The position numbers and the translations under genes were made by a program. From assembly GCA_022424815.1 (NCBI GenBank), contig JAKMGS010000030.1:1-16363 (forward strand): 16,363 nucleotides of DNA. The letters are read 5' to 3'. The notes under the pieces are model-generated. The model saw nothing but the letters and a program-made list of their open reading frames with translations. It searched no databases and was not told the DNA's origin. Positions 1-5,972 of this stretch are shown here, piece by piece; position 1 is the first letter of the stretch, and each line of letters starts with the position of its first letter. Source of the DNA: Schleiferiaceae bacterium (GTDB lineage: Bacteria > Bacteroidota > Bacteroidia > Flavobacteriales > Schleiferiaceae).

Positions 1-150
1 GTAGTTCTTGCCTTGGAAGTAAGACCCCATGATGTTGTAATTCTCAAAACATGACACAGAATCTGCAATGGAATTACCCCATTTTGATTCTTGAGCAGTC
101 AAGCCCGTTGCCATAAAAACAATTCCCAATACTAAGAGGATTCGTTTCAT
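1..150 (-). CDS. Exported protein, probably TPR-type, 3' end missing
   Basis: The first 50 codons of a minus-strand gene are present; the rest lies beyond the left edge. The start is an ATG at 150-148. The first 20 or so residues form a signal peptide: a basic start (MKR), a hydrophobic stretch and a cleavage site after T-A-Q. The mature part begins ESKWGNSIADSVSCFENYN and reaches YFQGKNY at the edge. From memory, this matches the N-terminus of exported tetratricopeptide-repeat proteins of Flavobacteriia, where a W-G motif, a Cys and a Y-x-x-x-x-x-K-x-Y helix precede the TPR array. The gene starts 12 bp after the stop of the upstream outer-membrane protein gene, so the two are probably co-transcribed. 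The exported nature is clear; the TPR assignment is inference because no full repeat is visible. Confidence 0.65.
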   Translation of the reverse strand, partial: MKRILLVLGIVFMATGLTAQESKWGNSIADSVSCFENYNIMGSYFQGKNY

Positions 151-162
151 AATCATCTGATT

Positions 163-1560
163 TTATCTATATCTAAATTTCTGGAACCACTTGTCATTCA
201 AAGTGATTCCTAGGTTAATGTTCCAATAATCTTCTTTAAGGTGGCTATCGACGCCGTCCCAACGTTGCCCTAGTCCCATACTTAAATTCAAAAAGCTTGC
301 CTTTTGTTCACCTGGCGCCAAAGAACGGTAGATGATCGGCATGCTAATACCAAAGTTTACTTCTCTTGTGGTGTAGCTCTGTTCGTCCCAGTGGTATTGA
401 CCTATTTCACGAGAGGCACCAAAGCGATAACGAGCAATAGCGAATACATTGGATGTCCGATTTAATTGCGGAAGTACATAAGCTGGAACAAAAACCAAGC
501 CAGCGCTTGCACGTTCACTCAAGCTGAATTGTGTCTGTGGGGCCACATCTCCTGTAGGGGCAAATCCTCGGAATTCATGCCAATTGGTCACGCGATAATC
601 CATGACGAAATCCCAAGCATTGACCGGAATACCTTCCACCTTTTTACTAAGTCCTAAGCCCACACCATAGAATGACGGTAGGATCATGGAACCGTCACTG
701 GCCAAGTTGTAGTACAATGTGTCGATGGGGGTTTCCACAATACCGCTATTGATAAAAGTGTATTGCGTCGTAATCTCACGAGCGTTCATCTCACCGCCTA
801 CACCGTATACTGCTCCAGCGACCAAGTGATAGTTTTTGATATCTCCCTGCAACTGCATCCCCGCATCGAAGGTGAAATCACTAATCCCATGCTTGGTCGT
901 CTTGCTCACCGAGAGGTAACGGTTATCTGCAATGATGGTCTTGTTGCTAGACACTTCCTCTCCAAAAATATATTTCGCATTACCACCCATGCTGAACCAG
1001 GGCACAGGTTGCATCGCAAGGCCAAAGGTGAACTGGTCGTATCCGCCAGAACCAAGCGAGCGGTATTCGTACAATCCGAAGTCGTCAGAGGTATCCGCTA
1101 CACTAACATTATATCCTTTGGCAGCATAGGGCGCCAATGATAAAGCGCCTCCGATCCAGTCCGCAAACTTGAAACCGAAACCGAAGTAGTCGAAGTAGGT
1201 GTTGAAGTTTGTTTGATCAATACCCTCTGAAGGGATTTGGTGACGGAAAGAACGATGTGCACCACTCATCTCCAACGTCGTGTACTCCATATTGGCGTAA
1301 CCGGCTGGGTTTAAGATATTGATGGTAAATCTGTCTGAATATGCAATCCCCGTACCTCCCATTCCAAGGTAGACCGGACTGATTCCGAAAGTCGTCTCAC
1401 CAATGCCTTGAATGCTCAACGGACTTACAGAGTTTGTTTGAGCTGTGGCCAATTGGCTGAAAGTGAGGGTAAAAACAATGCCCAACGGCAGAAACGCAGA
1501 CTTAACTAAGTCCTTGATTCTTAAAATATTCGTGTATGCGTTTGAGGGCATGTAGTTCAT
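163..1560 (-). CDS. FadL-like outer-membrane beta-barrel protein
   Basis: This encodes a protein of about 465 aa with an N-terminal signal peptide (basic RIKDLVK, then a hydrophobic run ending A-T-A-Q) and a mature part rich in alternating aromatic and glycine residues typical of outer-membrane strands. It ends in Arg after aromatic-rich strands. Near the mature N-terminus are LGMGGTGIAYSD and the following NPAGYAN, which resemble the conserved start of the OmpP1/FadL-like barrel proteins found in many Bacteroidota. FadL-type proteins carry hydrophobic compounds across the outer membrane, but the substrate here is unknown. The start is uncertain: in-frame ATGs lie at 1560 and 1551, and a TTG lies further up at 1575. 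All are inside the 3' end of coaX, so the genes overlap by 50-59 bp and are surely co-transcribed. No Shine-Dalgarno sequence settles the choice. Confidence 0.8.
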   Translation of the reverse strand: MNYMPSNAYTNILRIKDLVKSAFLPLGIVFTLTFSQLATAQTNSVSPLSIQGIGETTFGISPVYLGMGGTGIAYSDRFTINILNPAGYANMEYTTLEMSGAHRSFRHQIPSEGIDQTNFNTYFDYFGFGFKFADWIGGALSLAPYAAKGYNVSVADTSDDFGLYEYRSLGSGGYDQFTFGLAMQPVPWFSMGGNAKYIFGEEVSSNKTIIADNRYLSVSKTTKHGISDFTFDAGMQLQGDIKNYHLVAGAVYGVGGEMNAREITTQYTFINSGIVETPIDTLYYNLASDGSMILPSFYGVGLGLSKKVEGIPVNAWDFVMDYRVTNWHEFRGFAPTGDVAPQTQFSLSERASAGLVFVPAYVLPQLNRTSNVFAIARYRFGASREIGQYHWDEQSYTTREVNFGISMPIIYRSLAPGEQKASFLNLSMGLGQRWDGVDSHLKEDYWNINLGITLNDKWFQKFRYR

Positions 1561-2227
1561 AATTCGAGGGTGCAAATATGTGCTTTTTTAAGTGGTTTCG
1601 CAAAGCATTTCTATCCCCACCGCAAATGACCACTGTATTAAGGTCGAATTCATGGCAAAATTGGGCACTCATACCATCCACCTCTTTCGCTATTGCAACA
1701 TTCACGCCAGCCTGTAGGCTTCCTTCGGTACTCGTCCCTAAAATGGGCGCTTCCGGGTTCCCTTCCGCCAACGGCAGGGCATTCGTATAGTCTTTCATAG
1801 CGCGGAATCGCATCTGCATTCCAGGGCTAATCGCACCTCCTTTGAAGGAACGATTTTTAACAATATTATAAGTAATGCAGGTCCCCATCGTGATTACCAA
1901 AAGGTCCTGCTGAAATTCTAGCCAAGTCGCGTTCGCAAGGAGAAGTCTATCCAATCCTAAGGTCTGGGGCGTATCGTAATGCATTTCTAGGGGCCAATTC
2001 GACGCTGCGGTGATGCGCTTCACCTCCTTGGGCATGGCCGCTGGCCAGTGGCCGCTGCAGCTGGCCAAAGCCTCCACCTCATTTGAATGAGAAAGCCAAC
2101 GCTCAATTCCGGCGACAAATTCATCCACGTGTGATTCTGCCGGTAAGACCAGCAACTCTTCAGCCGCACCTTCTATGAAGAACGCAGCCTTAAGCATCGT
2201 ATTCCCTATGTCAATCGCGATAAACAC
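1502..2227 (-). CDS. coaX: Type III pantothenate kinase
   Basis: CoaX phosphorylates pantothenate, the first step of coenzyme A synthesis, in the cytoplasm. The 241-aa length is near the family norm. The fold belongs to the ASKHA (actin/hexokinase-like) superfamily. The phosphate-1 motif DIGNT is at residues 6-10, GLDR at 91-94 and GGAISPGMQMRF at 130-141, a very typical type III stretch. The odd point is the second phosphate motif: families known to me read D-x-GT followed by TYD, but here residues 111-121 are VITMGTCITYN, so the Asp is replaced by Thr113 and the later Asp by Asn121. The start is GTG at 2227-2225, directly before the DIGNT strand, preceded by a GCAGG run. The gene heads a minus-strand operon with the barrel protein and the exported protein. 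Identity is firm; full activity is less certain because of the substitutions. Confidence 0.92.
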   Translation of the reverse strand: MFIAIDIGNTMLKAAFFIEGAAEELLVLPAESHVDEFVAGIERWLSHSNEVEALASCSGHWPAAMPKEVKRITAASNWPLEMHYDTPQTLGLDRLLLANATWLEFQQDLLVITMGTCITYNIVKNRSFKGGAISPGMQMRFRAMKDYTNALPLAEGNPEAPILGTSTEGSLQAGVNVAIAKEVDGMSAQFCHEFDLNTVVICGGDRNALRNHLKKHIFAPSNYELHALKRIHEYFKNQGLS

Positions 2228-2348
2228 CCTGCAAAAATGAGCTTAATTCCTCACTCCTCATCGCTTTTCAGGCAGAATCTCTTGAAGTACAAGGAATTGA
2301 ACATTTGAACTTTTTTCATTTCCTATTTCCTCATTACAAATGTGGGTG

Positions 2349-2356
2349 TATATTTG
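2349..2356 (+). promoter_or_regulatory. -7 promoter box of tRNA-Phe
   Basis: The octamer TATATTTG is an exact match to the Bacteroidota -7 consensus TAnnTTTG and ends 10 bp before the mature tRNA 5' end, the expected place. No good -33 TTTG element sits at the usual spacing of about 20 bp; the nearest TTTG (2304-2307) is too far away. Confidence 0.7.
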
Positions 2357-2366
2357 CCGCCCTATC

Positions 2367-2439
2367 GGTGATGTAGCTCAGTTGGTAGAGCAATGGATTG
2401 AAAATCCATGTGTCGGCGGTTCGATTCCGTCCATCACCA
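2367..2439 (+). tRNA. tRNA-Phe (anticodon GAA)
   Basis: All four arms fold. The acceptor stem GGTGATG (2367-2373) pairs perfectly with CATCACC (2432-2438); the D stem is GCTC/GAGC (2376-2379, 2388-2391). The anticodon stem ATGGA/TCCAT holds the loop TTGAAAA with anticodon GAA at 2400-2402. The T stem GGCGG/CCGTC has one G-T wobble and the loop TTCGATT. The discriminator is A2439. The following bases are CCC, so the CCA end is not encoded exactly and must be added by nucleotidyltransferase. Confidence 0.97.
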
Positions 2440-2443
2440 CCCA

Positions 2444-2475
2444 AAAGCCCTTTGGTATACCGAAGGGCTTTGTTT
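2444..2475 (+). terminator. Rho-independent terminator of tRNA-Phe
   Basis: A 9-bp perfect stem (AAAGCCCTT at 2444-2452 with AAGGGCTTT at 2463-2471) closes a 10-nt loop and is followed by a short T-rich tail GTTT. It starts 5 bp after the tRNA, so the tRNA is a single-gene transcript. Confidence 0.85.
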
Positions 2476-2522
2476 ATGCCGGACAATCACGTTCTTGACC
2501 GATCTACTTTTCGCAAATTTTG

Positions 2523-2543
2523 TCTTTGTGATAACCACAAAGA
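2523..2543. repeat. 8-bp inverted repeat upstream of the small ORF
   Basis: TCTTTGTG (2523-2530) and CACAAAGA (2536-2543) are perfect inverted arms around the 5-bp centre ATAAC. There is no T-run after it, so a terminator is unlikely. An operator for the gene starting at 2643, 100 bp downstream, is possible. The rest of 2476-2642 shows nothing else I can support; TACTTTTC at 2505-2512 is a 7/8 match to the -7 box. Confidence 0.4.
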
Positions 2544-2642
2544 AGACAGCCTTTTACTGTGAATAACTCAAAATAAAGTGATGCGAATTGGAAGTTTAAT
2601 CATCGAACTTTACTAGTAGAAAAGTTGATCTCAATTAACATC

Positions 2643-2858
2643 ATGCACCCCCTGAAAAAAGATCAATATCGGCTAGTAAATCGAATCAAATTCGAGGTTA
2701 ATAATGTCCTCGAGCACGTTAACCGTGCCTCGGAAGATAGTGAACGTATTAATCATGAAGAGATTGAGCGACGCCTAGCAGTGCTAAGAGAATTTACTCT
2801 TGAATTAGCGCACGTTCAAAACGCTATTGATAGCGAGATCGAAAAACACACCGCTTAA
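2643..2858 (+). CDS. Small helical protein of unknown function
   Basis: A 71-aa acidic and basic protein starting at ATG 2643; an in-frame TTG at 2625 would add six residues. It has no signal peptide or membrane segment. Nearly the whole length is charged with regularly spaced Leu, Ile and Val, and it predicts as one or two long amphipathic helices, probably a coiled coil: LVNRIKFEVNNVLEHV near the start and HEEIERRLAVLREF in the middle. I do not recognise the family. It sits alone between the tRNA terminator and the pirin gene, with dyads on both sides, and may be its own transcription unit. The balanced composition and lack of low-complexity sequence favour a real gene, but a chance ORF cannot be excluded from sequence alone. 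Confidence 0.55.
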   Translation: MHPLKKDQYRLVNRIKFEVNNVLEHVNRASEDSERINHEEIERRLAVLREFTLELAHVQNAIDSEIEKHTA

Positions 2859-2898
2859 ATTATTGCCTTTCCCATTTTCCGAACATTCTTATGTTTTA

Positions 2899-2912
2899 GA
2901 TGTTATAACATC
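2899..2912. promoter_or_regulatory. Perfect 14-bp palindrome before the pirin gene
   Basis: GATGTTATAACATC is a perfect palindrome, 18 bp upstream of the pirin ATG, in a short gap with no gene. Its size, symmetry and place fit an operator for a dimeric regulator; it is too short and lacks a T-tract to be a terminator. No regulator gene is next to it, so the ligand and protein are unknown. Confidence 0.5.
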
Positions 2913-2930
2913 GAAATTCAATACCTCGAC

Positions 2931-3650
2931 ATGAACAAAGTACTCCACCCTGCCCAATCAAGAGGTGCCGCCAATCACGGCTGGCTAAAAAGCTTCCATA
3001 GTTTCAGCTTTGCGAATTATTACAACCCGCAGAAAATGCATTTTGGCGTACTGCGTGTATTGAACGACGATGAAGTTGCACCTAGCATGGGCTTTGGCAC
3101 ACATCCACACGACAACATGGAAATCATTTCAATCCCGCTTTCTGGTGAATTGAAGCATAAGGACAGCATGGGAAATGAGGCTATTATTAAAACCGGGGAG
3201 ATTCAAGTCATGAGCGCCGGAACGGGGATTCAGCACAGTGAATTTAATGCCAGCACTTCGCATCCTGTGAAGTTCTTGCAGATTTGGCTGTTCCCAAATA
3301 AAAAGAGCGTGTCCCCGCGATACGACCAAATACAATTGCCAGATTTAGCCACCCACAATGAGCTGCACCAGGTCTTGAGTCCTAATGCGGAAGATGCAGG
3401 AGTTTGGATTCATCAGAATGCTTGGCTCCATATGGGGACCTTTGATGCGGGAACGGCTCAATCCTATACGCTCAAAGATTCTCGCAACGGCCTTTACCTT
3501 TTTATGATAGAAGGGAGCATCGAAATTGAGGGTGAAACTCTGGGAGCACGCGATGCCGTTGGGCTTTCGGATTTGAATGAGGTTTCTTTCACATCAACGG
3601 CGGAAAATACCCGCGTATTGCTCATGGAAGTGCCCATGCATCTTTCATAA
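2931..3650 (+). CDS. Pirin-family bicupin protein
   Basis: A 239-aa cytoplasmic protein of the pirin family, two cupin domains in tandem. Some bacterial members (E. coli YhhW) cleave quercetin with dioxygen; others bind regulatory partners, so a natural substrate cannot be named here. The N-terminal cupin carries the metal site: His58 and His60 in GTHPHDNME, and His102 and Glu104 in GTGIQHSEFN. These correspond to the His56/His58/His101/Glu103 iron ligands of human pirin. The opening, RGAANHGWLKSFHSFSFA, is also typical. The C-terminal cupin (from about residue 150) lacks a comparable ligand set, as is usual. The ATG at 2931 gives the standard N-terminus. It stands 80 bp after the small ORF and 64 bp before the mevalonate genes, which have their own promoter box, so it may be a single-gene unit controlled through the palindrome at 2899-2912. 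Confidence 0.93.
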   Translation: MNKVLHPAQSRGAANHGWLKSFHSFSFANYYNPQKMHFGVLRVLNDDEVAPSMGFGTHPHDNMEIISIPLSGELKHKDSMGNEAIIKTGEIQVMSAGTGIQHSEFNASTSHPVKFLQIWLFPNKKSVSPRYDQIQLPDLATHNELHQVLSPNAEDAGVWIHQNAWLHMGTFDAGTAQSYTLKDSRNGLYLFMIEGSIEIEGETLGARDAVGLSDLNEVSFTSTAENTRVLLMEVPMHLS

Positions 3651-3687
3651 GATTTGAGGGAATAAAACAAATTGGTCCGCAGAAGGT

Positions 3688-3695
3688 TACCTTTG
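3688..3695 (+). promoter_or_regulatory. -7 promoter box of the HMG-CoA reductase operon
   Basis: TACCTTTG matches TAnnTTTG exactly and lies 19 bp upstream of the ATG at 3715, giving a short leader. A -33 TTTG at normal spacing was not found; one at 3653-3656 is about 10 bp too far. Confidence 0.55.
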
Positions 3696-3714
3696 CAAAC
3701 ACAAATCCGCCGAC

Positions 3715-5046
3715 ATGAAAGATCCCATTAAAGGTTTCTCAAAACTTAGTAAAGCCGCGAAATTAGAATGGTTGGTCAACAACAACTTTGACCATCCAGA
3801 AGCGGCTCGTGATATTTTCACCACCTATTGGCATGCAGATGCCGCGTTGCAGCAGCGTCACGACGAGTTTATCGAAAACACCATCAGCAACTATTACATG
3901 CCTTATGGTGTAGCGCCTAACTTCAAAATCAACGGAAAACTCTATACCATCCCTATGGCCATTGAAGAAAGTTCAGTGGTGGCCGCAGCGGCAAAAAGCG
4001 CTGGCTTTTGGATGGACCGTGGCGGATTTACTGCGGAGGTATTGAGCACTGAAAAAATTGGCCACGTACACTTCATGTACGAAGGCGACGCCACTCCTTT
4101 TTTCGAAGATTTTGATGCTTTAGAAAAAGAATTGAGAGCGGCGACCGCAGAACTCGTAGCGAATATGGAAGCACGCGGCGGCGGAATCAGCCAAATCACC
4201 GTAGTCGATGCCACCGACAGATTAGAAAACTACTACCAGCTCGAAGTAATCTTCGAAACATGTGATTCTATGGGTGCGAACTTCATTAACTCGAACCTCG
4301 AGGAAATGGCCAAGTCCTTGGAGCAATTTGCAGCTCAGCACCCAAAACTTTCCGGAGATAAACTCGAAGTAGTGATGCGCATCTTGAGCAACTATACCCC
4401 GAAGTGTTTGGTACGAGCCTCAGTGAGCTGTCCCGTAGAGGAATTAGCCAGCGAAGGAGTAAGCGCGGAGGAATTCGCACGTAAATTCAAACGCGCCGTA
4501 GATATTGCCAATGCCGAACCGTACAGAGCTACCACCCACAACAAGGGAATTATGAACGGTATCGATGCAGTGATCATTGCCACCGGTAATGACTTTCGTG
4601 CCGTTGAGGCCGCTTGTCATACCCATGCAAGCCGCAGCGGATCATACAAGAGCTTGACCGGCTGTAGTGTGGAAAACGGCATATTCACTTTCTGGATTGA
4701 AATTCCATTGTCCCTCGGGGTTGTGGGAGGATTGACGAAGTTGCATCCCCTTGTGGTGCGTTCTTTGGAAATGCTTGGCAAGCCTAATGCGGAAGAGTTA
4801 ATGGGCATCGTTGCTGTGAGCGGTTTGGCGCAAAACTTCGCCGCCCTTCGCGCACTTGTAACGACAGGGATTCAAAAGGGGCACATGAAGATGCACCTGA
4901 TGAACATCTTGACCCAGCTTGAGGCAACGCCTGAAGAAAAAATTCAAGTGGCCAATTTCTTTAAAGATAAGGTCCCGCACCACCGAGAAGTGGTCAATTA
5001 CTTCTGTGCACTACGAGGAGTGCCTGTGCCCAAAGTCGAAAAATAA
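3715..5046 (+). CDS. mvaA: Hydroxymethylglutaryl-CoA reductase, class II
   Basis: HMG-CoA reductase interconverts HMG-CoA and mevalonate, the committed step of the mevalonate route to isoprenoids. The 443-aa soluble protein has no membrane anchor. The start, with PIKGFSKLSKAAKLEWL, and the PYGVAPNFKING stretch are class II (Pseudomonas mevalonii-type) hallmarks. Catalytic residues by motif: Glu84 or Glu85 in AIEESSV, Lys277 in HNKGIMNG, Asp293 in GNDFRA, and His390 in KGHMKMH. The coenzyme-binding SMGANF is at 185-190 and GVVGGLTKLHP at 335-345. Class II enzymes are often named degradative after P. mevalonii, but in Bacteroidota with a mevalonate pathway the role is most likely biosynthetic. 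Support comes from the neighbour: a GHMP kinase starts 6 bp after the stop. HMG-CoA synthase and diphosphomevalonate decarboxylase are not in this window. Confidence 0.95.
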   Translation: MKDPIKGFSKLSKAAKLEWLVNNNFDHPEAARDIFTTYWHADAALQQRHDEFIENTISNYYMPYGVAPNFKINGKLYTIPMAIEESSVVAAAAKSAGFWMDRGGFTAEVLSTEKIGHVHFMYEGDATPFFEDFDALEKELRAATAELVANMEARGGGISQITVVDATDRLENYYQLEVIFETCDSMGANFINSNLEEMAKSLEQFAAQHPKLSGDKLEVVMRILSNYTPKCLVRASVSCPVEELASEGVSAEEFARKFKRAVDIANAEPYRATTHNKGIMNGIDAVIIATGNDFRAVEAACHTHASRSGSYKSLTGCSVENGIFTFWIEIPLSLGVVGGLTKLHPLVVRSLEMLGKPNAEELMGIVAVSGLAQNFAALRALVTTGIQKGHMKMHLMNILTQLEATPEEKIQVANFFKDKVPHHREVVNYFCALRGVPVPKVEK

Positions 5047-5052
5047 GCCAAC

Positions 5053-5934
5053 GTGAACTTCACCGCCCACGGAAAACTATTGTTGACTGGCGAATATGCA
5101 ATCACGCAAAGTGCGCGAGGCATTGCCATGCCAACTTCCTTCGGGCAACACCTCAGCGTGGAATCTCATCAAGGTCTTGAGCATGTGCTTTGGGAAGCCT
5201 TAGATCACGAGAATAGGCAGTGGTTCACCGCAGGTTTTGATCACGAGGGTCGCGTCCTGCACTGCTCTTCAGCGGCCATGGCCGAAAAACTTCAAGGTTT
5301 TCTAGCACCGGTGCGCAACTCCAATGCTTGGAACGCTCCCGTACGCGTACAGACCAAGGTTGATTTTCCAAGACTTTGGGGCCTCGGCACCTCTTCAACG
5401 CTATGTGCCCTTCTTGCACAATGGGCTGAGATTGATGCCTTAACCTTTAGAAAACTACACGGCGGTAGTGGCTATGATTTGGCCAGTGCACAGGCGAGCG
5501 GAGCCATTTCCTATGCGCTCGTAGATGATGAGCCGGAGGTATTGTCGGTCCAATTACCTGAAGTACTTCAATCTGTCGTTTTCGTCTACCGCGGCGCCAA
5601 ACAACAGACTGATAGCAGCTTACAATTAGTTGGACGCAAACCCTTCTCTCCGGCACAATGCCAAGAAATTTCACAATTGAGTAAAGCCTTCCTTGAGGCC
5701 AACACCTTAGACGAACTCGAATCCATCATCGAACAACACGAACTTCTGATCGCGAATCATTTGGGACTTGAGCGTGCCATCGAAGGGCCTTTCAAGGGCA
5801 TTCATGGTCAAGTAAAAAGTCTCGGCGGATGGGGCGGAGATTTCGCGATGCTCACTCGCCTTGAGGAAAATCGTCAATGGTTGGAGGCCAATGGATTCAA
5901 CACAATTATTCCTTTCGAAACCATGGCGCTTTAA
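5053..5934 (+). CDS. GYDIA-type GHMP kinase, probably mevalonate pathway
   Basis: A 293-aa small-molecule kinase of the GHMP superfamily. The N-terminal motif FTAHGKLLLTGEYA is the standard opening of mevalonate and phosphomevalonate kinases. The ATP-binding loop is WGLGTSST (109-116), a variant of the usual PxxxGLGSSA. HGGSGYDLASA (136-146) is the GSGYDIA signature that names the GYDIA subfamily. Motif 3 is GGWGGDFAML (258-267), near the C-terminus. The start is GTG at 5053, six bases after the HMG-CoA reductase stop, so the pair is one operon and translation is likely coupled. Position and motifs favour phosphorylation of mevalonate or phosphomevalonate; which one cannot be told from sequence. 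It is shorter than classical mevalonate kinases, mainly in the central region. Confidence 0.88.
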   Translation: MNFTAHGKLLLTGEYAITQSARGIAMPTSFGQHLSVESHQGLEHVLWEALDHENRQWFTAGFDHEGRVLHCSSAAMAEKLQGFLAPVRNSNAWNAPVRVQTKVDFPRLWGLGTSSTLCALLAQWAEIDALTFRKLHGGSGYDLASAQASGAISYALVDDEPEVLSVQLPEVLQSVVFVYRGAKQQTDSSLQLVGRKPFSPAQCQEISQLSKAFLEANTLDELESIIEQHELLIANHLGLERAIEGPFKGIHGQVKSLGGWGGDFAMLTRLEENRQWLEANGFNTIIPFETMAL

Positions 5935-5954
5935 TTGTGTTATCTAGGCACAAT
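5934..5954. repeat. 6-bp inverted repeat between GHMP kinase and the T9SS protein gene
   Basis: ATTGTG (5934-5939) and CACAAT (5949-5954) flank a 9-bp centre, starting at the last base of the GHMP kinase stop codon. There is no T-tract, so it is a weak terminator at best; an operator for the gene at 5973 is the alternative. Just after it, TACTTTTA (5961-5968) is a 7/8 match to the -7 box but is only 4 bp from the ATG. Confidence 0.3.
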
Positions 5955-5972
5955 ATTTGGTACTTTTAGCGC

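Noticed and set aside
763..1140. A 125-codon plus-strand frame opposite the outer-membrane protein gene
   Set aside because: Antisense to a gene with signal peptide and barrel features; no motif, no promoter.
1561..1575. TTG start for the outer-membrane protein
   Set aside because: ATG codons at 1560 and 1551 suffice for a full signal peptide and shorten the coaX overlap.
2297..2310. Direct repeat TTGAAC...TTGAAC upstream of tRNA-Phe
   Set aside because: Only six bases, AT-rich context, and too far from the -7 box to be a -33 element; chance is likely.
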